From CAYMUG01 sp964393575 (GTDB taxonomy: Bacteria > Patescibacteriota > Minisyncoccia > Spechtbacterales > 2-12-FULL-38-22): 64,000 nucleotides of DNA. Within the stretch, counting starts at the first letter, position 1; every line of letters starts with the position of its first letter. The position numbers and the translations under genes are program-made. Positions 1-6,994 of this stretch are shown one piece after another. Location: assembly GCA_964393575.1 (NCBI GenBank), contig CAYMUG010000002.1:1-64000 (forward strand), in the 5' to 3' direction. The notes under the pieces are model-generated. The model had not been told where the DNA came from, searched no databases, and saw nothing but the letters and a program-made list of their open reading frames with translations.

Positions 1-42
1 AAAATATCCCCTAAGGTTGTTACGGTGGGAGAGAGTAATTAG

Positions 43-120
43 TAACACCTACAACAAACAACTAACAACCTACAACTAACAACAAACAACTAACAACCTA
101 CAACTAACAACCTACAACCA
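43..120. repeat. Low-complexity tandem words (ACAACTA type)
   Basis: The stretch is built of near-tandem 5-8 base words of the form ACAACTA, ACAACCT and ACAAACA. A similar block lies at 9748-9800. There are no spacers or unique inserts, so it is not a CRISPR array. Nothing in 1-514 looks coding; besides this block the gap holds the three hairpins listed next and ATGAC-type words at about 140-175. Confidence 0.7.
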
Positions 121-246
121 GTTGCCCACTACTCACTGATTACAATAACCATAACAATGACTATGACAGGAAATCACTGTGACAATGCAAGCTAAAGACC
201 GAGTGAAAACTAGAGTAAAAAGAGGGCGCAAAAATAAAATAACCAT

Positions 247-287
247 AAAAAGGTCGGCTAAATCAATGATTTAGCCGACCTTTTTTG
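247..287. terminator. Bidirectional hairpin terminator, family A copy 1
   Basis: A 14-bp perfect stem (GGTCGGCTAAATCA at 252-265 and its complement at 267-280) is flanked by A-rich DNA upstream and six T downstream, so it can act on both strands. Near-identical hairpins occur at 16764-16792 and 57426-57454. Confidence 0.8.
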
Positions 288-340
288 TTAAGTAAAATGT
301 TAAGTAACAAATTCCTTAACAAAATTTATAAAATAAAATG

Positions 341-370
341 AAACATATACTGCGACCGCAGTATATGTTT
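341..370. terminator. Perfect inverted repeat, possible second terminator
   Basis: AAACATATACTGCG at 341-354 pairs perfectly with 357-370 around a two-base centre. The minus-strand side is followed by T-rich sequence. It lies downstream of the minus-strand gene at 515-1138, behind a stronger hairpin. Confidence 0.5.
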
Positions 371-403
371 CAACGACAGTTTTAGGAGATTCTTGATGTA
401 TAC

Positions 404-485
404 AATAAAAAAGGGCCTCCGCTGCAACTAATCTGCCGCCTGCCTGCCGACAGGCAGGTAGTAGAAAAAGTTGCGGCGGAGGCCC
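404..485 (-). terminator. Terminator of the orphan gene with a palindrome in its loop
   Basis: On the minus strand a 17-base arm (469-485) pairs with 413-429 with one mismatch and is followed by a run of T. The loop carries the palindromic word CCTGCCTGCCGACAGGCAGG, a close relative of the core of the 40-bp palindrome at 1765-1804. It looks like a terminator that received a small repeat in its loop. Confidence 0.75.
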
Positions 486-514
486 GGGGCCTCAATCGGC
501 AAAGAGTTAGAGGT

Positions 515-1138
515 TCACTTCCGAGTCCGAGCGGACGCCACACCGATGAAGTCGTCGCGAAGGTCGTCCCATAGGTGGCGGACGAGGAGATTCCACCCAT
601 CGAAGAAGCCGACGTTGAAGCGGCAGCCGACCAAGTGCACGGACGATGTCCTCACGTATACGTTCGGAACGAGACGGATACCCCGAACCTTGGCGTAGGT
701 GGTTAAGAACCACGTTGCTTCGGCCGCGTTTGGAACGCGCTCGTTGCCGTTGAGGAGAGCCTGCTGTTCATCCCACGTCTTGTTGATGGAATTGGGAGCA
801 GGATCCTTGTGGACGACGAGCCACGTTGCCCCGACCGTGTCGGAGCGAGCGAACGTCTGGCGATTGTCCGTGAACCACGGATCGTTCTTACGGTAGAAGA
901 AATCCGTCGAGAGTTCGTGGATGTCCAGAAAGTTCATCTCGTTCGGCGGGCCGGGAAGAACGGCGAAGCCGTTGTCGCGCGCCCACCGGAGCACTTTTTC
1001 TTCAGGAAGTGTCCATGCAAGCTCTTCGAGCTGCGTTGCGGTGTACGGGGCGTCATACGCTTCTGCGACCTCCAGTGGTCTAATGAAGTCGTTACCAAGG
1101 ATGTCGAAAGCTGGCTGAAACGTTGGAATGGTAGCCAT
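515..1138 (-). CDS. Hypothetical protein, GC-rich orphan, 207 aa
   Basis: The protein has no signal peptide or membrane helix and is rich in Trp, Asp and Phe, with a tryptophan-rich C-terminal third (about residues 130-205). No family was recognised. Reality of the gene is well supported: AGGAG sits a few bases before the ATG, a perfect consensus promoter lies upstream (1303-1331), and a terminator follows (404-485). Its GC content is visibly higher than that of its neighbours, which suggests separate origin or a highly expressed gene with different codon use. It is isolated, with no operon partner. It could be an effector, structural or regulatory protein; the sequence does not decide. Confidence 0.75.
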   Translation of the reverse strand: MATIPTFQPAFDILGNDFIRPLEVAEAYDAPYTATQLEELAWTLPEEKVLRWARDNGFAVLPGPPNEMNFLDIHELSTDFFYRKNDPWFTDNRQTFARSDTVGATWLVVHKDPAPNSINKTWDEQQALLNGNERVPNAAEATWFLTTYAKVRGIRLVPNVYVRTSSVHLVGCRFNVGFFDGWNLLVRHLWDDLRDDFIGVASARTRK

Positions 1139-1296
1139 CGTATTTCTCCTTCCTTTTCTTTGCCGCGTTTAGTTCAGTGCTCGGGTGGTACCGCCTGAGC
1201 TTCGGTCTTGTCCTCGCATGAGGCGAGAGATATAGGAACTATGCTTAATTCTCATATCACCCGCCTCATTTTGAAGTTTAAAGGAACTTTATTGTT
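1139..1296 (-). promoter_or_regulatory. Long structured 5' leader of the orphan gene
   Basis: The predicted transcript has about 158 untranslated bases before the ATG at 1138. On the RNA strand it contains a small stem CTCGC/GCGAG around 1212-1226 and, around 1180-1201, a block centred on GGTACC with GCTC/GAGC flanks. A cis-acting role is possible, but no known riboswitch matches in this orientation. This gap (1139-1478) holds no gene; it also contains the promoter and the terminator listed next. Confidence 0.4.
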
Positions 1297-1302
1297 TTCT
1301 AA

Positions 1303-1331
1303 ATTATATAATATTAAGTCAAGTGTGTCAA
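1303..1331 (-). promoter_or_regulatory. Perfect sigma-70 type promoter
   Basis: On the minus strand TTGACA (1326-1331) and TATAAT (1303-1308) are separated by exactly 17 bases. The predicted start is near 1296, driving the orphan gene at 515-1138. Confidence 0.85.
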
Positions 1332-1387
1332 GCTTTAGAAATTACAAAGACAACGCAGATCCGCCCCTCGTTGTCCCAATATCATAC

Positions 1388-1426
1388 AAAAAACTCGGCT
1401 CAACCATAGGTTGAGCCGAGTTTTGG
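1388..1426. terminator. Bidirectional hairpin terminator, family B copy 1
   Basis: CTCGGCTCAACC at 1394-1405 pairs with GGTTGAGCCGAG at 1409-1420, flanked by AAAAAA and TTTTGGTT. The second copy is at 23809-23836. Confidence 0.8.
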
Positions 1427-1478
1427 TTGTCTTAATGCCCGATTTATCAGCCATCGTTCATATGTAATCAGTCATATA

Positions 1479-1682
1479 TTATTCCTCTGCTTTATAATGA
1501 TCTTTCAGGAGCTGGTTAAGCTCTTCTACGTGTTCTTCTTTATCTTTTTCCATCTTGTCCCAAAATTCCTTACATTGCGCGCAGTCACCGGCATCTTCTT
1601 TATAATGGTGTTTTATGCGCCACAAGCTTTTGCTTTCCATTGTAAGCTGCTTCATTAGGTTGTAGAGGTGGTTGTGTAACAT
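1479..1682 (-). CDS. Small hypothetical protein with CxxC, 67 aa
   Basis: A short, charged, mostly helical protein with a CAQC pair near residue 35 in the context GDCAQCKEFW and a Lys/Glu-rich C-terminal half. Small proteins of this shape recur in Parcubacteria, from memory, but the function is unknown; the CxxC could bind a metal. The start codon follows the recurrent GAGGCGGAGCCGA word that also precedes rpmA and mraY. It stands alone between the terminator at 1394-1420 and fmt. Confidence 0.65.
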   Translation of the reverse strand: MLHNHLYNLMKQLTMESKSLWRIKHHYKEDAGDCAQCKEFWDKMEKDKEEHVEELNQLLKDHYKAEE

Positions 1683-1764
1683 GGTTAGGTCGGCTCCGCC
1701 TCACAAAATACTTCAAACACTATAACTATGACTATGACACAGCGCTCGTTGCGCGAGCGCATTA

Positions 1765-1804
1765 ATTATCGCGCTTTGCCTGCCGGCAGGCAAAGCGCGA
1801 TAAT
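1765..1804. repeat. 40-bp perfect palindrome
   Basis: All 40 bases read the same on both strands, centred on TGCCTGCCGGCAGGCA and flanked by GCGC-rich words. It lies in the gap between the small gene at 1479-1682 and the 3' end of fmt. Related cores occur at 438-457 and near 56390-56425. It has no T tract, so it is more REP-like than terminator-like. Confidence 0.8.
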
Positions 1805-1879
1805 GTCATGGTTATGGTCATTATAATGGTGCGAGCGAAGCGAGTTGTTAATTATAATCCAATCTTATTATAAAGTTGT

Positions 1880-2863
1880 TTACCTCAGGCGTGAACCTAT
1901 AATTTGTGGATGGCCTTTTAAAAATTCTTCGGATTTTACAGGATTTTTGCCCTCAAGTTGCACTTCTTCGGGGACAAAAATACCTTCTCCTGCCTGCACA
2001 GCGAATGAATTTTTGTATTTTTTAACAATACCCCGGGAAGAAGATTTTTTTTGACTTTCAGGGAATTCCGCGCGGCCGTTTAATATTTTAAGTTTTCTAT
2101 TATTCCAATCAGTATAAATTCCGGGCCAAGGGGTAAAAGCGCGTAATTTCCTTTCTATAGTTAAGGCGGAACCTGTCCAATCAATTTTTCCGTGGTCACG
2201 CAAAATAACACCTGAATACGTAGCGTTTTGATGGTCCTGGTCCTGAGGGTCTATATTGCCGGAAACCCATTCGGGTATAGTTTCTATGAGCAATTCACCG
2301 CCTACGTGCGCTAATACATCACGTAATTCCGGAGCGGTAATGTTATCCATTGTTTTATTTTTGTATTTTTGATGGTCGGCATTTGGTAATTCCAAAAGTT
2401 GTTGTGCAACTAGCGGTCCGTGGTCTATTTTTTCATCCATTAAAATGATACTCACCCCCGTAACTTCATCTCCGTGCAGAATTGTATATTGAATGGGGGA
2501 AGGACCACGCCAACGAGGCAAGAGAGAGGGATGAACATTTAATGTTCCGTGTTCCGGGGCATCTAAAATTTTTTTGGGTAAAATTTTGCCATAATCAGCT
2601 ACTATAAATAGTGAGTTGTGAGTAGCGATTAGTGAGTGAAAATCATCATCAAATTTCTCAGGTTGAGTTACTTTTATGCCTTCTTTTTCTGCCGTCAGTT
2701 TTACAGGAGGAGAAGTTAACTCCTTTTTTCTGCCGGTAGGTTTATCGGGCGTGGTCACAACCAAGCCCGGCTTATAACCGTTTTCTATGAGATGTTTTAG
2801 AATGATATCGGCAAATTCGGCGGTGCCGAAGAAGATAATGTTTATTTTATTCGTTTCACTCAT
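1880..2863 (-). CDS. fmt: Methionyl-tRNA formyltransferase
   Basis: Transfers a formyl group from 10-formyl-THF to initiator Met-tRNA. The N-terminal Rossmann part begins with NIIFFGTAEFA. The catalytic block is visible as DYGKILP, LNVHPSLLPRWRG (Asn and His) and DEKIDHGP (Asp). The C-terminal tRNA-binding domain is present; total 327 aa is normal. I chose the ATG at 2863 (MSETNKI) rather than an upstream start that adds an unrelated 16 residues. That ATG lies inside the recurrent start-site repeat shared with def and other genes. With def and priA it forms the classical priA-def-fmt order, transcribed leftwards. Confidence 0.95.
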   Translation of the reverse strand: MSETNKINIIFFGTAEFADIILKHLIENGYKPGLVVTTPDKPTGRKKELTSPPVKLTAEKEGIKVTQPEKFDDDFHSLIATHNSLFIVADYGKILPKKILDAPEHGTLNVHPSLLPRWRGPSPIQYTILHGDEVTGVSIILMDEKIDHGPLVAQQLLELPNADHQKYKNKTMDNITAPELRDVLAHVGGELLIETIPEWVSGNIDPQDQDHQNATYSGVILRDHGKIDWTGSALTIERKLRAFTPWPGIYTDWNNRKLKILNGRAEFPESQKKSSSRGIVKKYKNSFAVQAGEGIFVPEEVQLEGKNPVKSEEFLKGHPQIIGSRLR

Positions 2864-2989
2864 AAAATAGTTACAAGTAACCTGTAACTCGTAACCAGTA
2901 CAGGAAAGCACCTTCGGTGCTTTGATTTTAGTTCGTTACTTATTACTTGTTACAGATTACGATTAGAGAAGGGCCGAGGACGGGGTGGT

Positions 2990-3493
2990 TTAGATCCGCT
3001 CTGTAAACAGCACTCCGTTTAGATGGTCGGTTTCATGCTGAAATATACGAGCAAGGAGTCCCGTTGCCTCTACGGTAAATTTGCGTCCATCTTCATTTTG
3101 CGCTCTCAGGGTTACTTTATATGATCGGGGAGTAGGGTGATATTTGCCTTTAATACTTAAACAACCTTCCTCTACTACCTCTTTATCTTCGCTGTATTCA
3201 ATAATTTCCGGATTTATATAAACAGAAGGTTGTAGTGGTTTGAGTAATGATGCAGGAATAAAAATTGTCCTAACTTTAGGCGCGTATTCTTCGGGTATAA
3301 CAAATACGCTTTTACTTACATTTATTTGAGGTGCAGCTAAGCCAGCCCCGTCTTCAGCACGCAGGGTTTTTCTCATTTCTTTTATTAAATTTTGAAGGTC
3401 AGGACTGTTAAAATCCGTTATTTTTTCTGCGGTTTTATGGAGAATGGGGTTGGGGTCCTGAACTACCTCCCTGATTTTATTCGTTTCGTTCAT
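2990..3493 (-). CDS. def: Peptide deformylase
   Basis: Removes the formyl group from nascent N-terminal methionine and is the functional partner of fmt next door. All three family motifs are present: GAGLAAPQI (residues about 50-58), EEGCLSIKG with the metal Cys, and QHETDHLNG with the two metal His and catalytic Glu. The length of 167 aa is typical. The start MNETNKI lies in the recurrent ATGAACGAAACGAAT start repeat. It lies between priA and fmt on the same strand with short gaps. Confidence 0.95.
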   Translation of the reverse strand: MNETNKIREVVQDPNPILHKTAEKITDFNSPDLQNLIKEMRKTLRAEDGAGLAAPQINVSKSVFVIPEEYAPKVRTIFIPASLLKPLQPSVYINPEIIEYSEDKEVVEEGCLSIKGKYHPTPRSYKVTLRAQNEDGRKFTVEATGLLARIFQHETDHLNGVLFTERI

Positions 3494-3545
3494 AAAATAA
3501 TTTTGAATCGAAAATTAATGAGTCACGCTAAACGTAGCGAATTTA

Positions 3546-5438
3546 TTATACCGCATCTTCGGGATCCACGTCTATATCCCAGTCAGAGGGAATTACACGC
3601 AGCATCCCGTTTCTTAGTTTTAGGTTTTTATCTTTTCCGGGCCATTTAATAAGCATATACCAGCTATGTTTACTAGCGACAGTCGGAGAGGGACCCAGTA
3701 TTTGAATTTTGTTATGCCTCGCGGTAGTTGAATTTTGAGCTTTCAACTGTTCTATTTGGGTTTCTATTTTTTTCCGCAGAACCTTTGCTTCGTTTTCGGC
3801 CTTTTCTGGATTTTTATGGGTGTAACTTAATTTTATAAGCTGGGAGTAAGGAGGATAATTAAGAGCTTTTCTCTTTTTCAATTCTTCGGAAAAGAATTTT
3901 TCAAAATCCTTTTCTTTTGCGTGTTTAAATACATCCATATCGGGGTGATACGTTTGTATAATACAATTTTTCTTTGCGATATATTTAAGATGCCACAGTA
4001 TATTAAATACTTGTTCTTCAGCGTTGTACATAGGAAGGGTGAGTATTGCATCCTGCATTACCGACGCAGTGATATCAACATCCGGAAGAAGTGAAGGTTT
4101 TAAGGCAATATGTGTTCCTATAAGCACGTCCGCCTCATTCTTAAATGCCCGGAATGCATTATCACGATCTTTTTGAGTGGGTGCAGAATCGGAATCAAGG
4201 CGCACTGTTTTTAATTCCGGCATCAGCTTATTTATTTCTTCAGCAATTTTTTGTGTACCCCCTCCTAATTGTTTAATTCTATAACCTTTACATTTTTCAC
4301 ATACCTGCGGAGGAGTTGTTTTTTTACCACAATGATGGCAAATAAGCACATGTCCTTTGTGTAATACTAATGCTTTTTCACACTCTGAACATTCTTTGAC
4401 AAACCCGCAATCTCTGCATACCAAGGCAGACGCCAACCCCCGTCTGTTTATAAAAAGCAGGGCTTTTTCTCCTGTGTTCATTGTTTTAAGTTGGTTTTGT
4501 AGATCTATACTTAGTAAGGAGGTGTTCTTTTCTTTAAGTTCATTACTCATATCTATGACGCGGGGAGAAACAGTACGGGGCATTTCTTTGTGTATCTCCC
4601 ATCTTTCTTCATGCGCTTTTTTATATAGTTCCAGAGTAGGTAAAATATCACCGGTTATAAAATCAGCACCCCTTTTTTCGGCAATTACTCTGCTCACGTA
4701 TCTTGCATCTATTTTAGGGTGTTGAGTATCCGATTTGTGGGAAGAATTATTATTTTCATCAAGTATAACAGCACTTAATTTTCTCATAGGAGAGAATATT
4801 ACCGAGCGTGTACCTGCTAAGTTATTTATTTCTCCTTTGTATGATCCTTCCCATAAATTGCGCCACCGGTTGCGCCCGGCATTTTTAGGCAGGGTTTCTA
4901 CATCTTTTAAAATATTTTTTGCGTTTTTCAGGTTGTAATACTCCGGAAAAATTAATAAATTTCCGTCGTCCCCTATATATTTTTTGTAAAGTTTGTTTTT
5001 GTGCGGCGATATGATTAGACGTTTTTTAGAAGAGGTTTTATTTGTTGCAAACACCGGCTCCGGCAAATCTTCTAACATTTTTAGAAGCGGTTTTGTGGGG
5101 GTAGAAAAAAATGGAGGTAACATTCTCTGCATCATAAGTCCTACCGGTGTATAATAATAGTCCGCCAGATGAACTGCTAAATCCAAAAATTCTTTGCAGA
5201 AGATAGGTTTTTTAACTACTGCACGATTAATCTTTTTTAGTGTAAAACCCGCTTTTCTTATCTCTTGCTTTGCATTTTCCGCCTCCTGCTCTCTGTATAT
5301 TATACCTTGTATATTTCTTTTACCCACCGGAGCTTCAATAATCTGACCTGTATAAAATTTATTCACACTGAAATATGTAAGCATCTGCATGTGGGGGCGC
5401 GGTAATTTTGTTAAAGGTATGATTTTATATATATACAT
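3546..5438 (-). CDS. priA: Primosomal protein N' (PriA-like), apparently helicase-dead
   Basis: PriA reloads the replicative helicase at stalled forks. The N-terminal DNA-binding domain (about residues 1-95) and the eight-cysteine zinc region (about 341-383: CRDC, CSEC, CHHC, CEKC) are intact, followed by the C-terminal GGGTQK helicase-lobe region. The usual Walker A (GxTGSGKT) is absent: the expected place (about 130-140) reads FATNKTSSKK. The usual DEEH box is replaced by DENNNSSH (about 227-234). This resembles actinobacterial PriA, which also lacks ATPase motifs. I prefer the ATG at 5438 over 5474 because PriA normally begins right at this strand; neither has a good ribosome site. Confidence 0.85.
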   Translation of the reverse strand: MYIYKIIPLTKLPRPHMQMLTYFSVNKFYTGQIIEAPVGKRNIQGIIYREQEAENAKQEIRKAGFTLKKINRAVVKKPIFCKEFLDLAVHLADYYYTPVGLMMQRMLPPFFSTPTKPLLKMLEDLPEPVFATNKTSSKKRLIISPHKNKLYKKYIGDDGNLLIFPEYYNLKNAKNILKDVETLPKNAGRNRWRNLWEGSYKGEINNLAGTRSVIFSPMRKLSAVILDENNNSSHKSDTQHPKIDARYVSRVIAEKRGADFITGDILPTLELYKKAHEERWEIHKEMPRTVSPRVIDMSNELKEKNTSLLSIDLQNQLKTMNTGEKALLFINRRGLASALVCRDCGFVKECSECEKALVLHKGHVLICHHCGKKTTPPQVCEKCKGYRIKQLGGGTQKIAEEINKLMPELKTVRLDSDSAPTQKDRDNAFRAFKNEADVLIGTHIALKPSLLPDVDITASVMQDAILTLPMYNAEEQVFNILWHLKYIAKKNCIIQTYHPDMDVFKHAKEKDFEKFFSEELKKRKALNYPPYSQLIKLSYTHKNPEKAENEAKVLRKKIETQIEQLKAQNSTTARHNKIQILGPSPTVASKHSWYMLIKWPGKDKNLKLRNGMLRVIPSDWDIDVDPEDAV

Positions 5439-5490
5439 ACGAGCAACGGTATTTCTGTGTTTATATCTTATCATATTTCCACATTGTATT

Positions 5491-5519
5491 TTGTATACGA
5501 CATCCTAATATGCTATAAT
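5491..5519 (+). promoter_or_regulatory. Extended -10 promoter
   Basis: TTGTAT (5491-5496), 17 bases, then TATAAT (5514-5519) preceded by TG one base upstream. It drives the small gene at 5617 with a leader of about 90 bases and lies divergent from priA. Confidence 0.7.
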
Positions 5520-5616
5520 ATATTTAAGGAATTACAATTAATGTTTACAAGCTCGCTTTACTTGTAGTTTCAACAAGACATTTGCTATTCGGTATAGCGG
5601 GCTTACAAATTAATCT

Positions 5617-5847
5617 ATGAGTGTAGTATTTTGGGTACTAGTAGTCATACTTGTTCTTGCCGCCGGAGCTTATTGGTGGTTCTTCATGCGAAAAGGAGGC
5701 GGTAATAAAGAACGTGTAGATTTTAAGGAAGAAGGTAAGTCTTCTTCACAGGAAGGAAGCCAAAAACAGGACATGGGAGGAGAGAAGAGCTCAACTGATC
5801 AAGGAGGTGATGACAACAAACAACAGCCTGGTCAGCCGGGTATGTAA
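5617..5847 (+). CDS. Small membrane-anchored hydrophilic protein, 76 aa
   Basis: One N-terminal transmembrane helix (about residues 3-24, with a WWFF edge) is followed by a basic stop-transfer stretch and a low-complexity tail rich in Ser, Gln, Gly, Asp and Lys. No enzymatic motif. Such N-anchored tails are common in this phylum; the function is unknown. It forms a single-gene unit with its own promoter (5491-5519) and terminator (5861-5892). Confidence 0.7.
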   Translation: MSVVFWVLVVILVLAAGAYWWFFMRKGGGNKERVDFKEEGKSSSQEGSQKQDMGGEKSSTDQGGDDNKQQPGQPGM

Positions 5848-5860
5848 TCAGAAATCTTAC

Positions 5861-5892
5861 AAAAAACCCCCGAGTACATCGGGGGTTTTTTG
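5861..5892 (+). terminator. Rho-independent terminator
   Basis: CCCCCGA at 5867-5873 pairs with TCGGGGG at 5879-5885 and is followed by six T. It ends the transcript of the small gene at 5617. Confidence 0.85.
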
Positions 5893-5910
5893 TTGGCAAA
5901 AAACGTAAAA

Positions 5911-5919
5911 TGGTATAAT
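5911..5919 (+). promoter_or_regulatory. Extended -10 promoter giving a near-leaderless mRNA
   Basis: TGGTATAAT at 5911-5919; a weak -35 (TTGTTG) sits 18 bases upstream. The expected start at about 5926 leaves only about four bases before the ATG at 5930. Confidence 0.6.
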
Positions 5920-5929
5920 GTTATATATT

Positions 5930-6871
5930 ATGCCTGATATAGCCCCACAAGTTATAGTTGTTGTACTAAACTGGAATAACGCTGAAGATACTTTGCAATG
6001 TTTAGAGTCCTTGAAGCAAGTTGAATACCAAAGTTTTAAAGTTATAGTTGTGGACAACGGTTCTAATGATGATTCTCCTAAGGAAATAAAAAGTTTTCTC
6101 TACCAAACAAATGCTTATACTTCAGAATTTATCCAGAACTCCGAAAATTTAGGGTATGGCGGGGGAAATAATGAAGGGATAAGGATTGCTTTGAGAAAAG
6201 GGGCGGAATATGTTTTGATTTTAAATAACGATGTATCAGTTTCCCCCAGGTTTATCAATAAATTAGTAGAAGTAGCTGAGGCCAGAAAAAAAGCAGGGGT
6301 TTTGGCACCCTCTATATATTATAAGCGGGAACCTGAAATTTTGTGGTACGGAGGCCAAGCGCATATCAATTGGAAGAAGGTAGATAAAGAAATGATTAAT
6401 ATGTCTCTTGAAGGTAAAGAGCTTCCGGAGAATGCGCAGGTCAGGAGGACTGAATTTGTAACCGGAGCTTGTATGTTTGTAAGGAGAGCGGTTTTTGAAG
6501 AAGTAGGATTGTTTAGGGATGATTATTTTTTGTATTTTGAAGATGCTGATTTTTCTGAACGGGTAAAAAGTTCGGGGTGGAATTTGGTGTGGGTGCCCCA
6601 TGCTAAAGTATGGCACAAGGTTTCGGCGACCAGTAGGGCGAGTTTGGGTGCGCCGAATATGAACTATTATAATACAAGAAACTCTATGTTGTTTGTGCGG
6701 AGGCATGGACCGGCTTGGGCAGGGTGGTATATACATTTGTGGGCTTACTTAAAATATATTAAACAAATAACTAAGCTTGTATTTTCCAGAAAATATAACC
6801 CGGAAACATCCAGGGCTGTATTAAGAGCAATAAAGGATTACTATGGAAACAACTTAGGCAAATATAGTTAA
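5930..6871 (+). CDS. Family 2 glycosyltransferase (rhamnosyltransferase-like)
   Basis: Cytoplasmic GT-A enzyme that transfers a sugar from an NDP-sugar, first of the surface-glycan cluster. Visible motifs: VVVLNWNNAEDTL near the N-terminus, VIVVDNGSNDDS, the DxD-equivalent LILNNDVSV, and the acceptor/base region FLYFEDADFSERVK. The His-rich WVPHAKVWHK stretch is typical of rhamnosyltransferase-like GT2 proteins. About 313 aa. I start at 5930, not at the ATG at 5918, because 5918 overlaps the -10 box. The sugar and acceptor cannot be read from sequence. Confidence 0.85.
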   Translation: MPDIAPQVIVVVLNWNNAEDTLQCLESLKQVEYQSFKVIVVDNGSNDDSPKEIKSFLYQTNAYTSEFIQNSENLGYGGGNNEGIRIALRKGAEYVLILNNDVSVSPRFINKLVEVAEARKKAGVLAPSIYYKREPEILWYGGQAHINWKKVDKEMINMSLEGKELPENAQVRRTEFVTGACMFVRRAVFEEVGLFRDDYFLYFEDADFSERVKSSGWNLVWVPHAKVWHKVSATSRASLGAPNMNYYNTRNSMLFVRRHGPAWAGWYIHLWAYLKYIKQITKLVFSRKYNPETSRAVLRAIKDYYGNNLGKYS

Positions 6872-6994
6872 GCTCACTCCGTTCCGACTTAACGTAGGAA
6901 CTCCGTTCACACTATTACAATAACCATAACCATTACATTATTGCGCGAAGCGCAATAATTCACAATTCTTGATTCATGATTCTTAATTCTTTTT

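Noticed and set aside
43..120. CRISPR-like array
   Set aside because: The words are 5-8 bases with no unique spacers.
1178..1202. T-box antiterminator sequence GGGTGGTACCGC on the plus strand
   Set aside because: A plus-strand T-box would need its stem I inside the 515-1138 gene and a plus-strand target gene, and none exists. The GGTACC core is palindromic, so the match may be chance; kept only as a note on the leader.
1208..1414. 68-codon plus-strand ORF
   Set aside because: It overlaps the leader and perfect promoter of the minus-strand gene and runs into a terminator; no ribosome site and no protein-like pattern.
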